Shown here in pieces: positions 13,871-22,920 of a stretch of 64,000 bases of DNA (position 1 is the stretch's first letter; every line of letters begins with the position of its first letter). Source of the DNA: Candidatus Harpocratesius repetitus. GTDB lineage: Archaea > Asgardarchaeota > Lokiarchaeia > Sigyniarchaeales > Promethearchaeaceae. The position numbers and the translations under genes were made by a program. The stretch lies in assembly GCA_021498095.1 (NCBI GenBank), contig JAIZWK010000001.1, forward strand, positions 372,001-436,000. Direction: 5' to 3'. The notes beneath the pieces were generated by a model. That model was not told where the DNA came from, did not search any database, and was given only the letters and a program-made list of their open reading frames with translations.

Positions 13871-13949
13871 ACAACTAATATTGATATATTTATCCCCCTT
13901 TTTTTCTATAATACAAAATTTTTTTTGGATGTTAAATATATTGTACTCA

Positions 13950-14249
13950 ATGTCAGATCAAACCACACTAGAATTTACAGTCAAGCTATACGGTCCTTTT
14001 TATTCCATGACGCGTAAAAAATCCGTTTCTTTTACATCTGACCATGGTTTACCCACCGTAAAGGAAATGTTACAAAAAGTGGTTGAAATCTTTCCAAAAT
14101 TGAAAGATTATATTTTTGAAGACGGTCATCTGGCGGAATTTACCACTATTGTTATCAATGGAGAATTAGTTTCTGAAAATGAGTGGGATACAATGCACAT
14201 TCACCCTGAAGATCGAATTTCTCTTTTCAAAGGGCAACATGGCGGGTAA
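13950..14249 (+). CDS. MoaD/Urm1/SAMP-type ubiquitin-like protein ending in Gly-Gly
   Basis: 99 residues from the ATG at 13950 (MSDQTTLEFTVKLYG). The frame is open further upstream, but that part does not look coding and overlaps the neighbouring divergent promoter. The pattern is beta-grasp: two N-terminal strands (LEFTVKLYGPFYSM, then KSVSFTSD), a helix (TVKEMLQKVVEIFPKLKDY), the NGELVSENEWDTMHIHPED strand-turn typical of MoaD/ThiS, and a C-terminus FKGQHGG with an exposed diglycine. Such proteins carry sulfur as a thiocarboxylate after adenylation by a MoeB/Uba4-like E1, for tRNA thiolation or molybdopterin, and in archaea can also be conjugated to proteins. Candidate partners in the window are the E1 at 44022, Ncs6 at 49014 and the cysteine desulfurase at 37341. 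Confidence 0.82.
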   Translation: MSDQTTLEFTVKLYGPFYSMTRKKSVSFTSDHGLPTVKEMLQKVVEIFPKLKDYIFEDGHLAEFTTIVINGELVSENEWDTMHIHPEDRISLFKGQHGG

Positions 14250-14418
14250 TTTTGCAATTTATTTTATTCTAGCATCATTAAATCTTTTTATTGTTATTCT
14301 TTTCATTTTATATTAAATCAAAGTGAAAAAGCTTTTGTGATTTTTTCTTGTTGAATTTTTAACAATTTTGATCAACAAAAAGGGAAATCTTTTAGAAATT
14401 TATCTTCTTGATTTATAT

Positions 14419-14859
14419 ATGGCTAATGACGCGGAAAAGGAATTAAAGAAATTAATTAAGGCAAAAACCAATAAAAAATCAGACCAAATTTGTATTGTGG
14501 TAAAAATTAGGGATGCAGTTGACATTGTTGACTTGCAGATCAAAGAAGAAGCCGAGGGAATCTTTAAAGTACGCGTTCATTCCACTAATGAAAAATATCC
14601 TAAATGGTATACATATGGTTATTTTATTGATGTAAAAAATCTGCGTTTGAATTATAGTGATATTAAAAACCGTAAACAGATACAAGATATTTTGTCAAAT
14701 CCTAATTTTGTTGTTCATAAACCTACTAAACAATTGTTAGATCGCTTTGAGAAGGATTTTGGTGGAGTAATCCCTGATGGAATGGGAAAATTATTCTGGC
14801 GCACAGAGCGATTTAAAAAGAAGAAAGACCCTTTCAAAGTAAAAATGAAAGCTATGTAA
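14419..14859 (+). CDS. Conserved-looking hypothetical basic protein
   Basis: 146 residues from the ATG at 14419. The frame extends upstream to a TTG at 14368, but MANDAEKELKKLIKAK reads as a natural start. The protein is soluble, rich in Lys and Asp, with an N-terminal helix, a beta-rich middle (ICIVVKIRDAVDIVDLQI, then FKVRVHSTNEKYPKWYTYG) and a basic C-terminus ending FKVKMKAM. I see no motif and no recognised family. It lies alone between the ubiquitin-like gene and the large helicase gene, on the same strand as both. Confidence 0.6.
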   Translation: MANDAEKELKKLIKAKTNKKSDQICIVVKIRDAVDIVDLQIKEEAEGIFKVRVHSTNEKYPKWYTYGYFIDVKNLRLNYSDIKNRKQIQDILSNPNFVVHKPTKQLLDRFEKDFGGVIPDGMGKLFWRTERFKKKKDPFKVKMKAM

Positions 14860-14975
14860 AAATCGTGTTAAAATCCATATTTATTAATTTTTACTTCAAT
14901 GCTATAGAAATATATTCTAATTTAAAAGATATATTTTGATATACCTATTTTTCTATTTTAGCGTAAATTTTAAGA

Positions 14976-17900
14976 ATGCTTACTTCATCTTTTAGATGGA
15001 GAATGATGGAGAACGAACCTTTTAACCGTGCACGGGTAAAAATGCAGTTTTGGAAATCCAGCTTTTTAGATTTGTCATTTCGCAACGATCAGCTAAATTT
15101 TAACCCATATGCTAAAGATGTAATTGAAGTAATTCATCAAGATAGTTCTGCGCTTTTTAAAATTTTATTAATCATGCAACAGACATTTTCATTTCCATCA
15201 GTATACAGACCTCCTAAAAGAAAAACTAAAGCAAAAGTTTCTTCAGATACACCTCCATCCCCTGATCTTGAGATTACGATTATACCGAAACAAATTCAAG
15301 GAAAATTAAATGCAAAACATATCCGAGCATTAAATAAAAAAAGTAAAGATTTACGACTAACGGAATTGCTTACTTATGAAACAGATCCGAATTTGATAAA
15401 GAAAATTCAAAAACTCCGAAATAAAACAGAAGAGATGCTAGAAGAAAGGGGAATAAACACATTATTTTTAACTTTGGGACTGTTACATTGGCAAAATTCG
15501 CAAGATAAGAAAAATTATATGTCACCTATAATGTTTATCCCAGTTAGCCTATCAGTAAATCCACCTGAATTGAATATTTTGGATGATGAAGTTATAATTA
15601 ATCCCGCTCTCAAAGAAAAATTACGCGATTATCGAATTAAAATCCCGAATTTCCCAGAAGAATTCAATACACGAACATTTATCAATTACTTTGAAGAAAT
15701 TGAGCAATTAATCCAAGATATGAAGGATTGGAAGATTGAACACCGAAATTTTATTTCAATATTTGCGTTTACAAAAGTTAATTTATTCGAAGATATCGAT
15801 GATCATGCAGATTTGCTGCTTTCTCATCCAATTATTAAAGCTATTGCCGAAGAAAAGGGATATAAAGAATCTTCAGAAAACTTACCCGATTTATCCTTAT
15901 TAGACGACAACTCGGATCCTAAGCACCAATTTACCTTATTAGATTGCGACTCCAGTCAAATGGAAGCAATACTTTATGCAAAATCAGGTTGCTCATTGGT
16001 AATTCAAGGCCCACCCGGCACTGGAAAATCGCAATGTATTACAAATATTATTGGAGAATGTTTAGCTGAAGGAAAAAAGGTTCTTTTTGTCGCTCAAAAA
16101 AAAGCAGCTCTTGATGTAGTTAAAAAACGGCTTGATTCTTGTGGAATTGGTGATTTCTGTCTGCAAGTGCATTCGCAAAATACGAATAAAAAAGAACTTC
16201 TTCAATCGATACAAAATACACTAGATAAGAATTTTCCCAAGAGATCTCTTTCTGAAAACAAATTCCATGATTTAATCCAATCTCGCCAACGATTAAATGA
16301 ATATGTGGAATTAATTAATCAACCTTTTGGAAAAATGCAGAAATCTTTATATCAAATTGTCGGGAAAATGCTTAAATTCAAGAATATCCCAAAAATAGTA
16401 GCTCCTTTTCGTGATCCAAATCATGTGAATTTAGAAGATTATACTTTTTTGAAAAATACATTTGGAGAATTGGATCAATTCCGAACAACTATGGAAAACT
16501 ATTCTAAAAATCCATGGTATTCAGCCAGAATAACACACCCATTGATATTATCAGGTGAATTGAAGGTTGTTTTAAAGAAAAGTCTTACTTCATTCCGAGA
16601 CTCAAATTTAACACTACAAGAGAATATCAGACGTTTCATTTTGAAATTTCCACCAAAATTTGATCAAAATCCTGATCTGATTACTGAATGGCAGCACAAG
16701 CAGGTGCAAATTAGATATTGGATTGAAGTAATGCATCTGTTATTCCCATTTTGGCTCGAAATGGAAGAAGGATATCAAGATCTTCGACAGTATTTTGATA
16801 TCGATAGTTTAATTGATTATCAAAAAATGAATTTTGATTCATTTCGTCAAATTTATAATGTATACCGTTCAGATAAAGAAGATTCTCGTAAATTTATTTC
16901 CAAAATTGAAAAAAAACTAAGATTATATGCCGATTCTCTACAAAAATTTCAAGATGTTTTAGCAGTATTCAATTTAAAATCATGTATCGCACCTATTCAA
17001 ACACTTGAGGAATTGAACGAAGTTAAAACTTTTTTCGATCGATTTTTACCGCGTGCATTATTGCTTCCAGTTGATATATTGATAACACGCTTTACAACAG
17101 ATTATTTATCTTGGAGAAAGCACTTATCTGCCGTTTACCGGGGAGATCGAAAGAAAATATTATTATGTCGAAGAAAAGGGCGCAAACATGCAAATCCGAT
17201 GGGTTATCTTAATCAGATAAAAGTATTCCAAGATAAATTTGGAAAACCGTACGATCATAGTCTTTCGGAAATTTCTGATATGATCACTGAATTTCATGTA
17301 CTATATTCTGAATGGGAGGCACTTTATGAATTAGAACAAGAATTATTACCATTTTTCCGAGTTTCCTATTTGCCATCAACTTATGAGCAATCTTTATGGG
17401 AGAAAAATCATATATTTGCTCAACAATGGTTGGATAATCTTCCCTATCTGAATGATTGGTTTGAAGTTCAAGTACGAGCAATTCAGATTGCTGATCTCGG
17501 ATTTTCAAGTTTATTTGAAGCTTTATTAGATGAACAGTTTTACATTCCAGGTGATCATACACCTATTAGTTATGAACTAATATTTCTTCACTCATTTTAT
17601 GCTAAATGGCTTGAAATTTTGACTGATAGCTTGCCGCCTATTGCAAATTTTGAACGAAATTTTCATGAAAAACATTTAAAGAAGTTTCGTGAGAGAGATG
17701 TCGAAGTACTGCAATTAAATCAAAAGCGTCTGGAAAAATTACTCGCTGATGCTCGTCCACAATCTGAATTTGATCTTTCTCCTGAAATTTTGACTCAAAT
17801 TGGTTATATTCGGAGAGAAGCAAAGAAGAAGCGTAATATTAAACCTTTACGGCACATATTTGGTGATGCTCAAGAGCTTATAACGAAAATTACACCATGT

Positions 17901-19304
17901 TTCTTAATGAGCCCACTATCAATTGCCAACTATTTAGACTTAGAAAAATATTATCGTTTTTTTGATGTGGTAATTTTTGATGAAGCTTCTCAAGTAACAC
18001 CAGAAGATGCAATAGGTGCTATAGCTAGAGGTAAAAGTTTAGTGGTTGTGGGTGATTCTGAACAACTACCGCCTACACAATTCTTTACTAGTAAAAAAAG
18101 TGATGATGATCTGGATGATTCTCTTGATAGTGAGATTCAAACAATGGAAAGTCTTTTGGATGAATGTACAGGAATTGGATTTCGGGAAAAAATGCTGCGG
18201 TTTCACTATCGTTCCAAGAAGGAAGGATTAATTGCATTCAGTAATTTTAATTTTTATAATGGAAAATTGTACAGCTTTCCTGATATTAGCAATTATAGAA
18301 AACGATCATCAAAAAGAACACAAATTAAAAATAAATTACCCGCTTCCACAAATTTAACTTCAAGAACCGAGAATTATACAGAAATTCATAATCTCCCAGC
18401 AATTGAATTTTGTCATATTCCCAAAGGCGTGAAAGATAAGGGTAAAAACCCAATTGAAGCAAAAGCCGTTGCTAAAGCAATCATTCAACATTATATTAAT
18501 AATCAAATCTCGCAAACACAATATTCATTAGGTGTTGTGGCTTTTTCCATAGTTCAACAAGCAGAAATTCAATCTGCACTGCAAAAAATATTGAAGAATC
18601 ATCCAGATGTTGAAGAATATATGAATACATCTCAAATTGAATCACTATTTATTAAAAATCTGGAAAATGTTCAAGGAGATGAACGTGATTTCATATTCTT
18701 CAGTATTGGTTATACACGGGATGCAAATGGATCATTTAGTTTAAATTTTGGTCCATTAAATCGAACAGGAGGATATCGTCGGTTAAATGTTGCAATAACC
18801 CGGGCGCGTTATCATATCAAGCTTTTTGCATCTTTTCTTCCTTCAGAAATTCCAATTGAGCGAGTAAAGGCAAGAGGGTTACGAGAATTAATTGCCTACA
18901 TGCATTATGCTCGAAATCAAACACTTCCTAAAATGATAACAACAAAAAATCAGAATATTCGAGACCTAATTGATGATGATTCATTAGAAGGAGATATTTT
19001 GGAATCTTTAAAAAATGAGGGATTTCAAGTGGTGCCAAAGGTAGGAATTTCCAATATTCGAATCGATTTAGCTATTGTTCATCCAAATGATCCAAATCGT
19101 TTTATCTTAGGTATTGAATGTGATGGAGGTTCTTATGCTGAAGCAGTTAATGCTCGTGATCGGGATAGAATTCGCTATAATGTTCTTACTGGGTTAGGAT
19201 GGGAGATTATACATGTTTGGACACCAGAATGGATAAAGAATAAACAAAAAGTAATTAAAAGAATAAAGCGAAAAATTACTTCCATCATGCACAAGGAACC
19301 ATAA
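14976..19304 (+). CDS. Giant superfamily 1 helicase with DUF4011-like N-terminus and C-terminal endonuclease-like domain
   Basis: 1442 residues. The N-terminus (FWKSSFLDLSFRNDQLNF) is the DUF4011-type opening found in large bacterial and archaeal helicases. Walker A is GPPGTGKSQ at about 345. Motif II is VIFDEASQVTPED at about 999, followed by GDSEQLPPTQFF. Motifs V/VI appear as ENVQGDERDFIFFS at about 1230 and NVAITRARYHIKLF. These are Upf1-like SF1 features. The roughly 600-residue insertion between Walker A and motif II is largely helical. The C-terminal 100 residues (RIDLAIVHPND, then LGIECDGGSYAEA and RDRDRIRYNVLTGLGWEIIHVW) match a Vsr/DUF559-like PD-(D/E)xK nuclease. It should unwind and cut nucleic acid, and similar proteins often occur in defence islands. 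The coiled-coil gene follows after 18 bp. Confidence 0.9.
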   Translation: MLTSSFRWRMMENEPFNRARVKMQFWKSSFLDLSFRNDQLNFNPYAKDVIEVIHQDSSALFKILLIMQQTFSFPSVYRPPKRKTKAKVSSDTPPSPDLEITIIPKQIQGKLNAKHIRALNKKSKDLRLTELLTYETDPNLIKKIQKLRNKTEEMLEERGINTLFLTLGLLHWQNSQDKKNYMSPIMFIPVSLSVNPPELNILDDEVIINPALKEKLRDYRIKIPNFPEEFNTRTFINYFEEIEQLIQDMKDWKIEHRNFISIFAFTKVNLFEDIDDHADLLLSHPIIKAIAEEKGYKESSENLPDLSLLDDNSDPKHQFTLLDCDSSQMEAILYAKSGCSLVIQGPPGTGKSQCITNIIGECLAEGKKVLFVAQKKAALDVVKKRLDSCGIGDFCLQVHSQNTNKKELLQSIQNTLDKNFPKRSLSENKFHDLIQSRQRLNEYVELINQPFGKMQKSLYQIVGKMLKFKNIPKIVAPFRDPNHVNLEDYTFLKNTFGELDQFRTTMENYSKNPWYSARITHPLILSGELKVVLKKSLTSFRDSNLTLQENIRRFILKFPPKFDQNPDLITEWQHKQVQIRYWIEVMHLLFPFWLEMEEGYQDLRQYFDIDSLIDYQKMNFDSFRQIYNVYRSDKEDSRKFISKIEKKLRLYADSLQKFQDVLAVFNLKSCIAPIQTLEELNEVKTFFDRFLPRALLLPVDILITRFTTDYLSWRKHLSAVYRGDRKKILLCRRKGRKHANPMGYLNQIKVFQDKFGKPYDHSLSEISDMITEFHVLYSEWEALYELEQELLPFFRVSYLPSTYEQSLWEKNHIFAQQWLDNLPYLNDWFEVQVRAIQIADLGFSSLFEALLDEQFYIPGDHTPISYELIFLHSFYAKWLEILTDSLPPIANFERNFHEKHLKKFRERDVEVLQLNQKRLEKLLADARPQSEFDLSPEILTQIGYIRREAKKKRNIKPLRHIFGDAQELITKITPCFLMSPLSIANYLDLEKYYRFFDVVIFDEASQVTPEDAIGAIARGKSLVVVGDSEQLPPTQFFTSKKSDDDLDDSLDSEIQTMESLLDECTGIGFREKMLRFHYRSKKEGLIAFSNFNFYNGKLYSFPDISNYRKRSSKRTQIKNKLPASTNLTSRTENYTEIHNLPAIEFCHIPKGVKDKGKNPIEAKAVAKAIIQHYINNQISQTQYSLGVVAFSIVQQAEIQSALQKILKNHPDVEEYMNTSQIESLFIKNLENVQGDERDFIFFSIGYTRDANGSFSLNFGPLNRTGGYRRLNVAITRARYHIKLFASFLPSEIPIERVKARGLRELIAYMHYARNQTLPKMITTKNQNIRDLIDDDSLEGDILESLKNEGFQVVPKVGISNIRIDLAIVHPNDPNRFILGIECDGGSYAEAVNARDRDRIRYNVLTGLGWEIIHVWTPEWIKNKQKVIKRIKRKITSIMHKEP

Positions 19305-19322
19305 AAATTTAAATGCTACCAA

Positions 19323-19970
19323 ATGCAATCAATTTTTATGAATATTAAAGATTTTCTTCCCATGGATCCCGAAATTGAGCAAATGCACTACGATAAGAAG
19401 ACAGAAGATTCTCTTTCTAAATTACAATACTTAGAAGATGGGGTGCGTCGCTCAATAAAAGATTTGGCAAGTTCACTTAAAAAATCTTCAGAAGAATTGG
19501 AAAATCTTCTGCAGATCCAGCAAGAAAGTGAAAGAAATTACATACAACTTGTAAATCGCCATAGTGATCTGATTTCCAAAAACGATCTTGCTCAAATTAA
19601 GCAAGAAAACAAGCAAATCGAACTTCGTTTGAGCATTCAACAAAATATCAATAATGCTCTTTTAGATTTAGCAAATAACTATAAAGAATACTCAAAAAGT
19701 CTTAAAGAATTAGAAAAGATAATTGAAAAATTAAATAAAAAGCAATCTTCTTGGCGCGATGCTGCAGCAGAACTAGCAAAACTACGAGGTTCACAAATGG
19801 CATCAGGTGGGAAGTTAAATAAGGTTGAAAAAAAAATTGAATCAAAAAAAGCAGATGTTATTAAGATTCGTACAGAGATAAAGCACCGTCAATCATTTGT
19901 TGAAACGAATTTAAAGCACATTAATGAAACTTTACTCAAATTAAAAAATTCGATCAAGAATTTCGTATAA
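19323..19970 (+). CDS. Coiled-coil protein, probable partner of the upstream helicase
   Basis: 215 residues, ATG at 19323, with another ATG five codons on. Nearly the whole protein is predicted coiled coil, with heptad-like Leu/Ile spacing and high Lys/Glu/Gln content (KSLKELEKIIEKLNKKQSS is typical). It has no cysteine and no hydrophobic segment, so it is cytosolic. The 18-bp gap from the helicase-nuclease gene on the same strand argues for co-transcription and a shared task. I do not recognise a family. Its size and composition also fit a generic structural or SMC-hinge-less adaptor. Confidence 0.65.
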   Translation: MQSIFMNIKDFLPMDPEIEQMHYDKKTEDSLSKLQYLEDGVRRSIKDLASSLKKSSEELENLLQIQQESERNYIQLVNRHSDLISKNDLAQIKQENKQIELRLSIQQNINNALLDLANNYKEYSKSLKELEKIIEKLNKKQSSWRDAAAELAKLRGSQMASGGKLNKVEKKIESKKADVIKIRTEIKHRQSFVETNLKHINETLLKLKNSIKNFV

Positions 19971-20001
19971 ATAGCACCTTTGACTCTACTTTTTTATCAT
20001 T

Positions 20002-20997
20002 TTAATTCAAGATTTGCTTTCGATAAAATTCAACCATATTCTTGAATAATTCACAATGATGGCTTAGACCAAATGGAGGAATAAGATCATCTTGGATAAT
20101 TCCTCCAATAATTGCTTTGGTAACATTGAATATTGAGATTTCTTGAGCGTCATCCCCTGGGCGAAAGATTTTCTTTAAATCCTTTTCTTCAACTTTATGA
20201 TCTCCTAAATTCAGATAAAGAGCGTAAGCATCAGTCATATATACTCTTTTAGTCCCATCAGGGTTTCTTTCTTGTTCTGTTGTTGGGATGGTTGTAATAT
20301 AATAGATTTTTGCAGAAATAGAGCGTAAATCAGGAGAAATATTTTCAAACCCATTTACTATAACCGGTATTTGATCAACAGAATAGTTTTCTCGAAGTTC
20401 TTCAAGATTTCCTTCATATTCTATCTTTAGATGGCTTTCTTCTTGAACTTCTTTTAACATAGTATATATTCCTGAATCAAGAACTGAAGAAGTGTTTCTA
20501 ATACCTCCTATTATTGCTGGAGAATCTTTACCTGGTGGATTTTTTCGTACAATGCCGACAAAATAATGTTGAGCTCTTGCTTTGATGAAAATACCCAAAT
20601 CAGCAGCCAAAGTAGGTTTATTCCATGCTAAATGACCAATAAAATTAAGATAAATGAATTTTTCTCCACTAATTTGAAATTCAGTGCATTTTATGTAATC
20701 TCCATATCGTCCAGGATATATTTTTTCTGTTTTAGTAAGTTCTAAATAATAAGACAACAGATAATCAACAATTTCGCTTTTTGAAGCATGTGTAATATTC
20801 CATACTATAGGATGAGAAGAGATTTCTGTAAATTTTAATTCTATAATAGGAGCAGAACTGCGAAAAGAAGCACCAATTGGTTCTAATCCTTTACCTTGGA
20901 TTTTCCCATCTTTAATTAAAAGCCAATACTCTTTTATTATCACATCAAAGGGTAAATCCTTTTTTTTTTCAATGGATTTCTTATAAATAAATTTCAT
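20002..20997 (-). CDS. Protein with a divergent Nudix-like C-terminal domain
   Basis: 331 residues. The first half is of unknown type (strands around KEYWLLIKDGKIQGKG and ELKFTEISSHPIVWNITHA). The middle, FVGIVRKNPPGKDSPAIIGG followed about 20 residues later by MLKEVQEESHLKIEYEG, matches the spacing-relaxed Nudix box, in which KEVQEESHL corresponds to REUxEExGU. The usual first Glu of the box is shifted or replaced by Asp and there are extra residues, so the call is a divergent Nudix fold. Nudix enzymes hydrolyse nucleoside diphosphates linked to another group; the substrate here is unknown. The gene is convergent with the coiled-coil gene, 31 bp away, and upstream of it lies the MetRS-beta gene. 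Confidence 0.5.
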   Translation of the reverse strand: MKFIYKKSIEKKKDLPFDVIIKEYWLLIKDGKIQGKGLEPIGASFRSSAPIIELKFTEISSHPIVWNITHASKSEIVDYLLSYYLELTKTEKIYPGRYGDYIKCTEFQISGEKFIYLNFIGHLAWNKPTLAADLGIFIKARAQHYFVGIVRKNPPGKDSPAIIGGIRNTSSVLDSGIYTMLKEVQEESHLKIEYEGNLEELRENYSVDQIPVIVNGFENISPDLRSISAKIYYITTIPTTEQERNPDGTKRVYMTDAYALYLNLGDHKVEEKDLKKIFRPGDDAQEISIFNVTKAIIGGIIQDDLIPPFGLSHHCELFKNMVEFYRKQILN

Positions 20998-21100
20998 TTT
21001 TTTTTCTCCTTATTAGTTAGATCTTCTCATTCAAACTTTATTATTTTGTGTCGGCTTTTATAATTATTGAATTTTTTTTAGAAAGACTATATTTTATATG

Positions 21101-21484
21101 TTATTGAATAAAAGCACCAGGTTTTATCTTGTCATACAATTTTGAATCTGGTTTTAATAGAACGGCAGTACCATTTACATCTGCTGCAAGCAACATACCA
21201 TTGCTTTCTAAACCCATCATCTTTCGTGGTTTTAAATTTATACAAACAATAATCAATTTATTAATTAGATCTTCAGGTTGATACCATGCTGCAATTCCAG
21301 AAAGAATTTGCCGCGGGTTAGGTTCCCCCACATCTACTTGAAGTTTTAATAGATTTCGCGATTTTAGAACCTTCTCAGCACTTAGTATTTTACCTACACG
21401 CAGATCTACTGCTTCAAACTGCTTGTAGTCAATGATTTCAAGAGTTTTGTGAGATTCTTCGGATGATTGTGATTTGTCGACCAT
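21101..21484 (-). CDS. metG2: Stand-alone tRNA-binding (EMAPII/MetRS-beta) domain protein
   Basis: 127 residues. From about residue 17 it matches the C-terminal tRNA-binding OB-fold of bacterial and archaeal methionyl-tRNA synthetase. FEAVDLRVGKILSAEKV opens the domain, LLKLQVDVGEPNPRQILSGIA follows, KPRKMMGLESNGMLLAA is the diagnostic stretch, and the end is KIKPGAFIQ. In many archaea this is a separate gene (MetRS beta subunit) that binds MetRS and tRNA and raises aminoacylation efficiency; CsaA/Trbp111-type chaperone relatives are an alternative. The start codon lies 47 bp from a MITE copy that occupies its upstream region. Confidence 0.88.
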   Translation of the reverse strand: MVDKSQSSEESHKTLEIIDYKQFEAVDLRVGKILSAEKVLKSRNLLKLQVDVGEPNPRQILSGIAAWYQPEDLINKLIIVCINLKPRKMMGLESNGMLLAADVNGTAVLLKPDSKLYDKIKPGAFIQ

Positions 21485-21531
21485 TTTTTTCTCACTAACA
21501 ACAACTTTTCTTAATTCATAAAATTTCTTAT

Positions 21532-21843
21532 GAGGGTATTTTAAATTTCAAAGATTCGAAGTTTTTCATTTCATCATCTGAATTCTTCCGACTCAAATCC
21601 AAAATATCCTTCTTTATTTTTTGTCGATTTTACCAAGGTGCCAAATTCAAGATATGTAAATCAAAAATTATAATAAAATCAACTTCAGATTGAAGAATTT
21701 ATAAACAAGATGGTATATTTTTAACAATTTCTTTGAAAAAATCGAGTTCGACAAAAAAAGAATTGCTATATTTCAGATATAAGTCGGATATATATGAATG
21801 ATATTCAAAAAAGCGTTTAAATTAAAAAAGATGAAACATCCTC
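21532..21843 (-). mobile_element. MITE copy 1 (312 bp, TSD TTAT)
   Basis: A non-coding 312-bp element, inverted relative to the copies at 26678 and 53697 and aligned to them without gaps. Its ends are GAGGGTATTTTA at 21532 and a two-mismatch version of the other terminus (TGAAACATCCTC) at 21843. TTAT at 21528-21531 is repeated at 21844-21847 as a target-site duplication. It fills most of the divergent gap between the MetRS-beta and acyltransferase genes, so it may carry or interrupt their promoters. It has no open frame of note. Confidence 0.92.
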
Positions 21844-21898
21844 TTATAATGAAAAAAAAATATCAAAAATATTAAATAATGGAACTCTTGCAAAAGTG

Positions 21899-22804
21899 AT
21901 GCAGCAACAAATTGAGAGTCTAGTAAGAAAGAAAAAATATATGAAGGAACTTAATATCTCTACTGAGGTAAAAATTGACGATCCCAGAGGCTATAAGGTC
22001 CAAAAAATATCGAAAATGGCTCGGTTAATTGATGAATTTACCACTTTGGCAAAACGAAAGAATATCATTTGGAGTTTTACTCAATGTGATGTAACTGAAG
22101 CGCGTCGTAAAATAAGGAAACATTATGAACAAACAGGAGAAAAAATCAGTTTTACTGCTTTTATTATTACGGTCTTTGCGAGAACAGTTGCAAATCACAA
22201 AAATCCAATGAATGCTATGCGGAAAGGAAAAAAGAAATTGTATATTTTTGATGATGTAGATGTAATGACGAATATTGAACGAAAGTTACCCGATGGAACG
22301 AAAAAGCCAGTCTCTTACACCATTCGAAAGGCACAGACAAAAACATTGAAAGAAATCAGCCAGGAATTACGTGAAGCTCAACAGGTAAAACATGTTCAAG
22401 CAGCAACTGGACAAAAAAACCCTATTTTGAAAAAATTGGCGAAAAATGTTCATAAATTTCCAAAATTTATCCGTCGTATTATATTAAATAAAATGTTCAG
22501 CGATCCTATCTTTAAAAAGAAAGCTATGGGAACTGTAGGAGTTACAGCAGTAGGAATGTTCGGTTCCGGCATGGGAAAGATGATACACCTTACTCCACAT
22601 ACCCTTAGTTTGGGAGTAGGAGGTATGGAAAGTCTCCCAACAAATTATGAAGGTAAAATTATCTTGCGAGATCAAATCGGTTTGACCCTTGCCATGGATC
22701 ATGCAATTATAGATGGCGCTCCTGCAGCGCGGTTTTTCCATGATCTACGACAGATGATTATGTTTTTCTGTCACGAAGCAGATTGGTGTTTTAAATCACT
22801 TTAA
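21899..22804 (+). CDS. 2-oxoacid dehydrogenase acyltransferase (E2) catalytic-domain protein without lipoyl domain
   Basis: 301 residues from the ATG at 21899; the preceding GTG would add one residue. The whole protein corresponds to the chloramphenicol-acetyltransferase-like catalytic domain of dihydrolipoyl acyltransferases. An N-terminal helical segment leads into ISKMARLIDEFTTLAKRKN, the core follows, and the active-site motif is LTLAMDHAIIDGAPAARFFHDL (HxxxDG at the end). The lipoyl and E1/E3-binding domains of complete E2 subunits are absent, and the middle (about 150-215) is unusually basic. It is therefore more likely an acyltransferase acting on CoA esters than part of a pyruvate dehydrogenase. 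The acyl-CoA ligase gene downstream on the same strand could supply its substrate. Confidence 0.82.
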   Translation: MQQQIESLVRKKKYMKELNISTEVKIDDPRGYKVQKISKMARLIDEFTTLAKRKNIIWSFTQCDVTEARRKIRKHYEQTGEKISFTAFIITVFARTVANHKNPMNAMRKGKKKLYIFDDVDVMTNIERKLPDGTKKPVSYTIRKAQTKTLKEISQELREAQQVKHVQAATGQKNPILKKLAKNVHKFPKFIRRIILNKMFSDPIFKKKAMGTVGVTAVGMFGSGMGKMIHLTPHTLSLGVGGMESLPTNYEGKIILRDQIGLTLAMDHAIIDGAPAARFFHDLRQMIMFFCHEADWCFKSL

Positions 22805-22920
22805 TTGTGAAAAATCTTTTTTTCTAAGGTGCTTTTTTTAAGGTGTTTTTTTATTACACTAAAGCTTAAATGCCAAGAATTGAAAACTTTTAAAATTTCC
22901 ACTCACATGATAATTAAAGT

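Noticed and set aside
13811..14017. 68-residue frame across the gap before the MoaD-like gene
   Set aside because: It overlaps two real genes, and its translation shows no motif.
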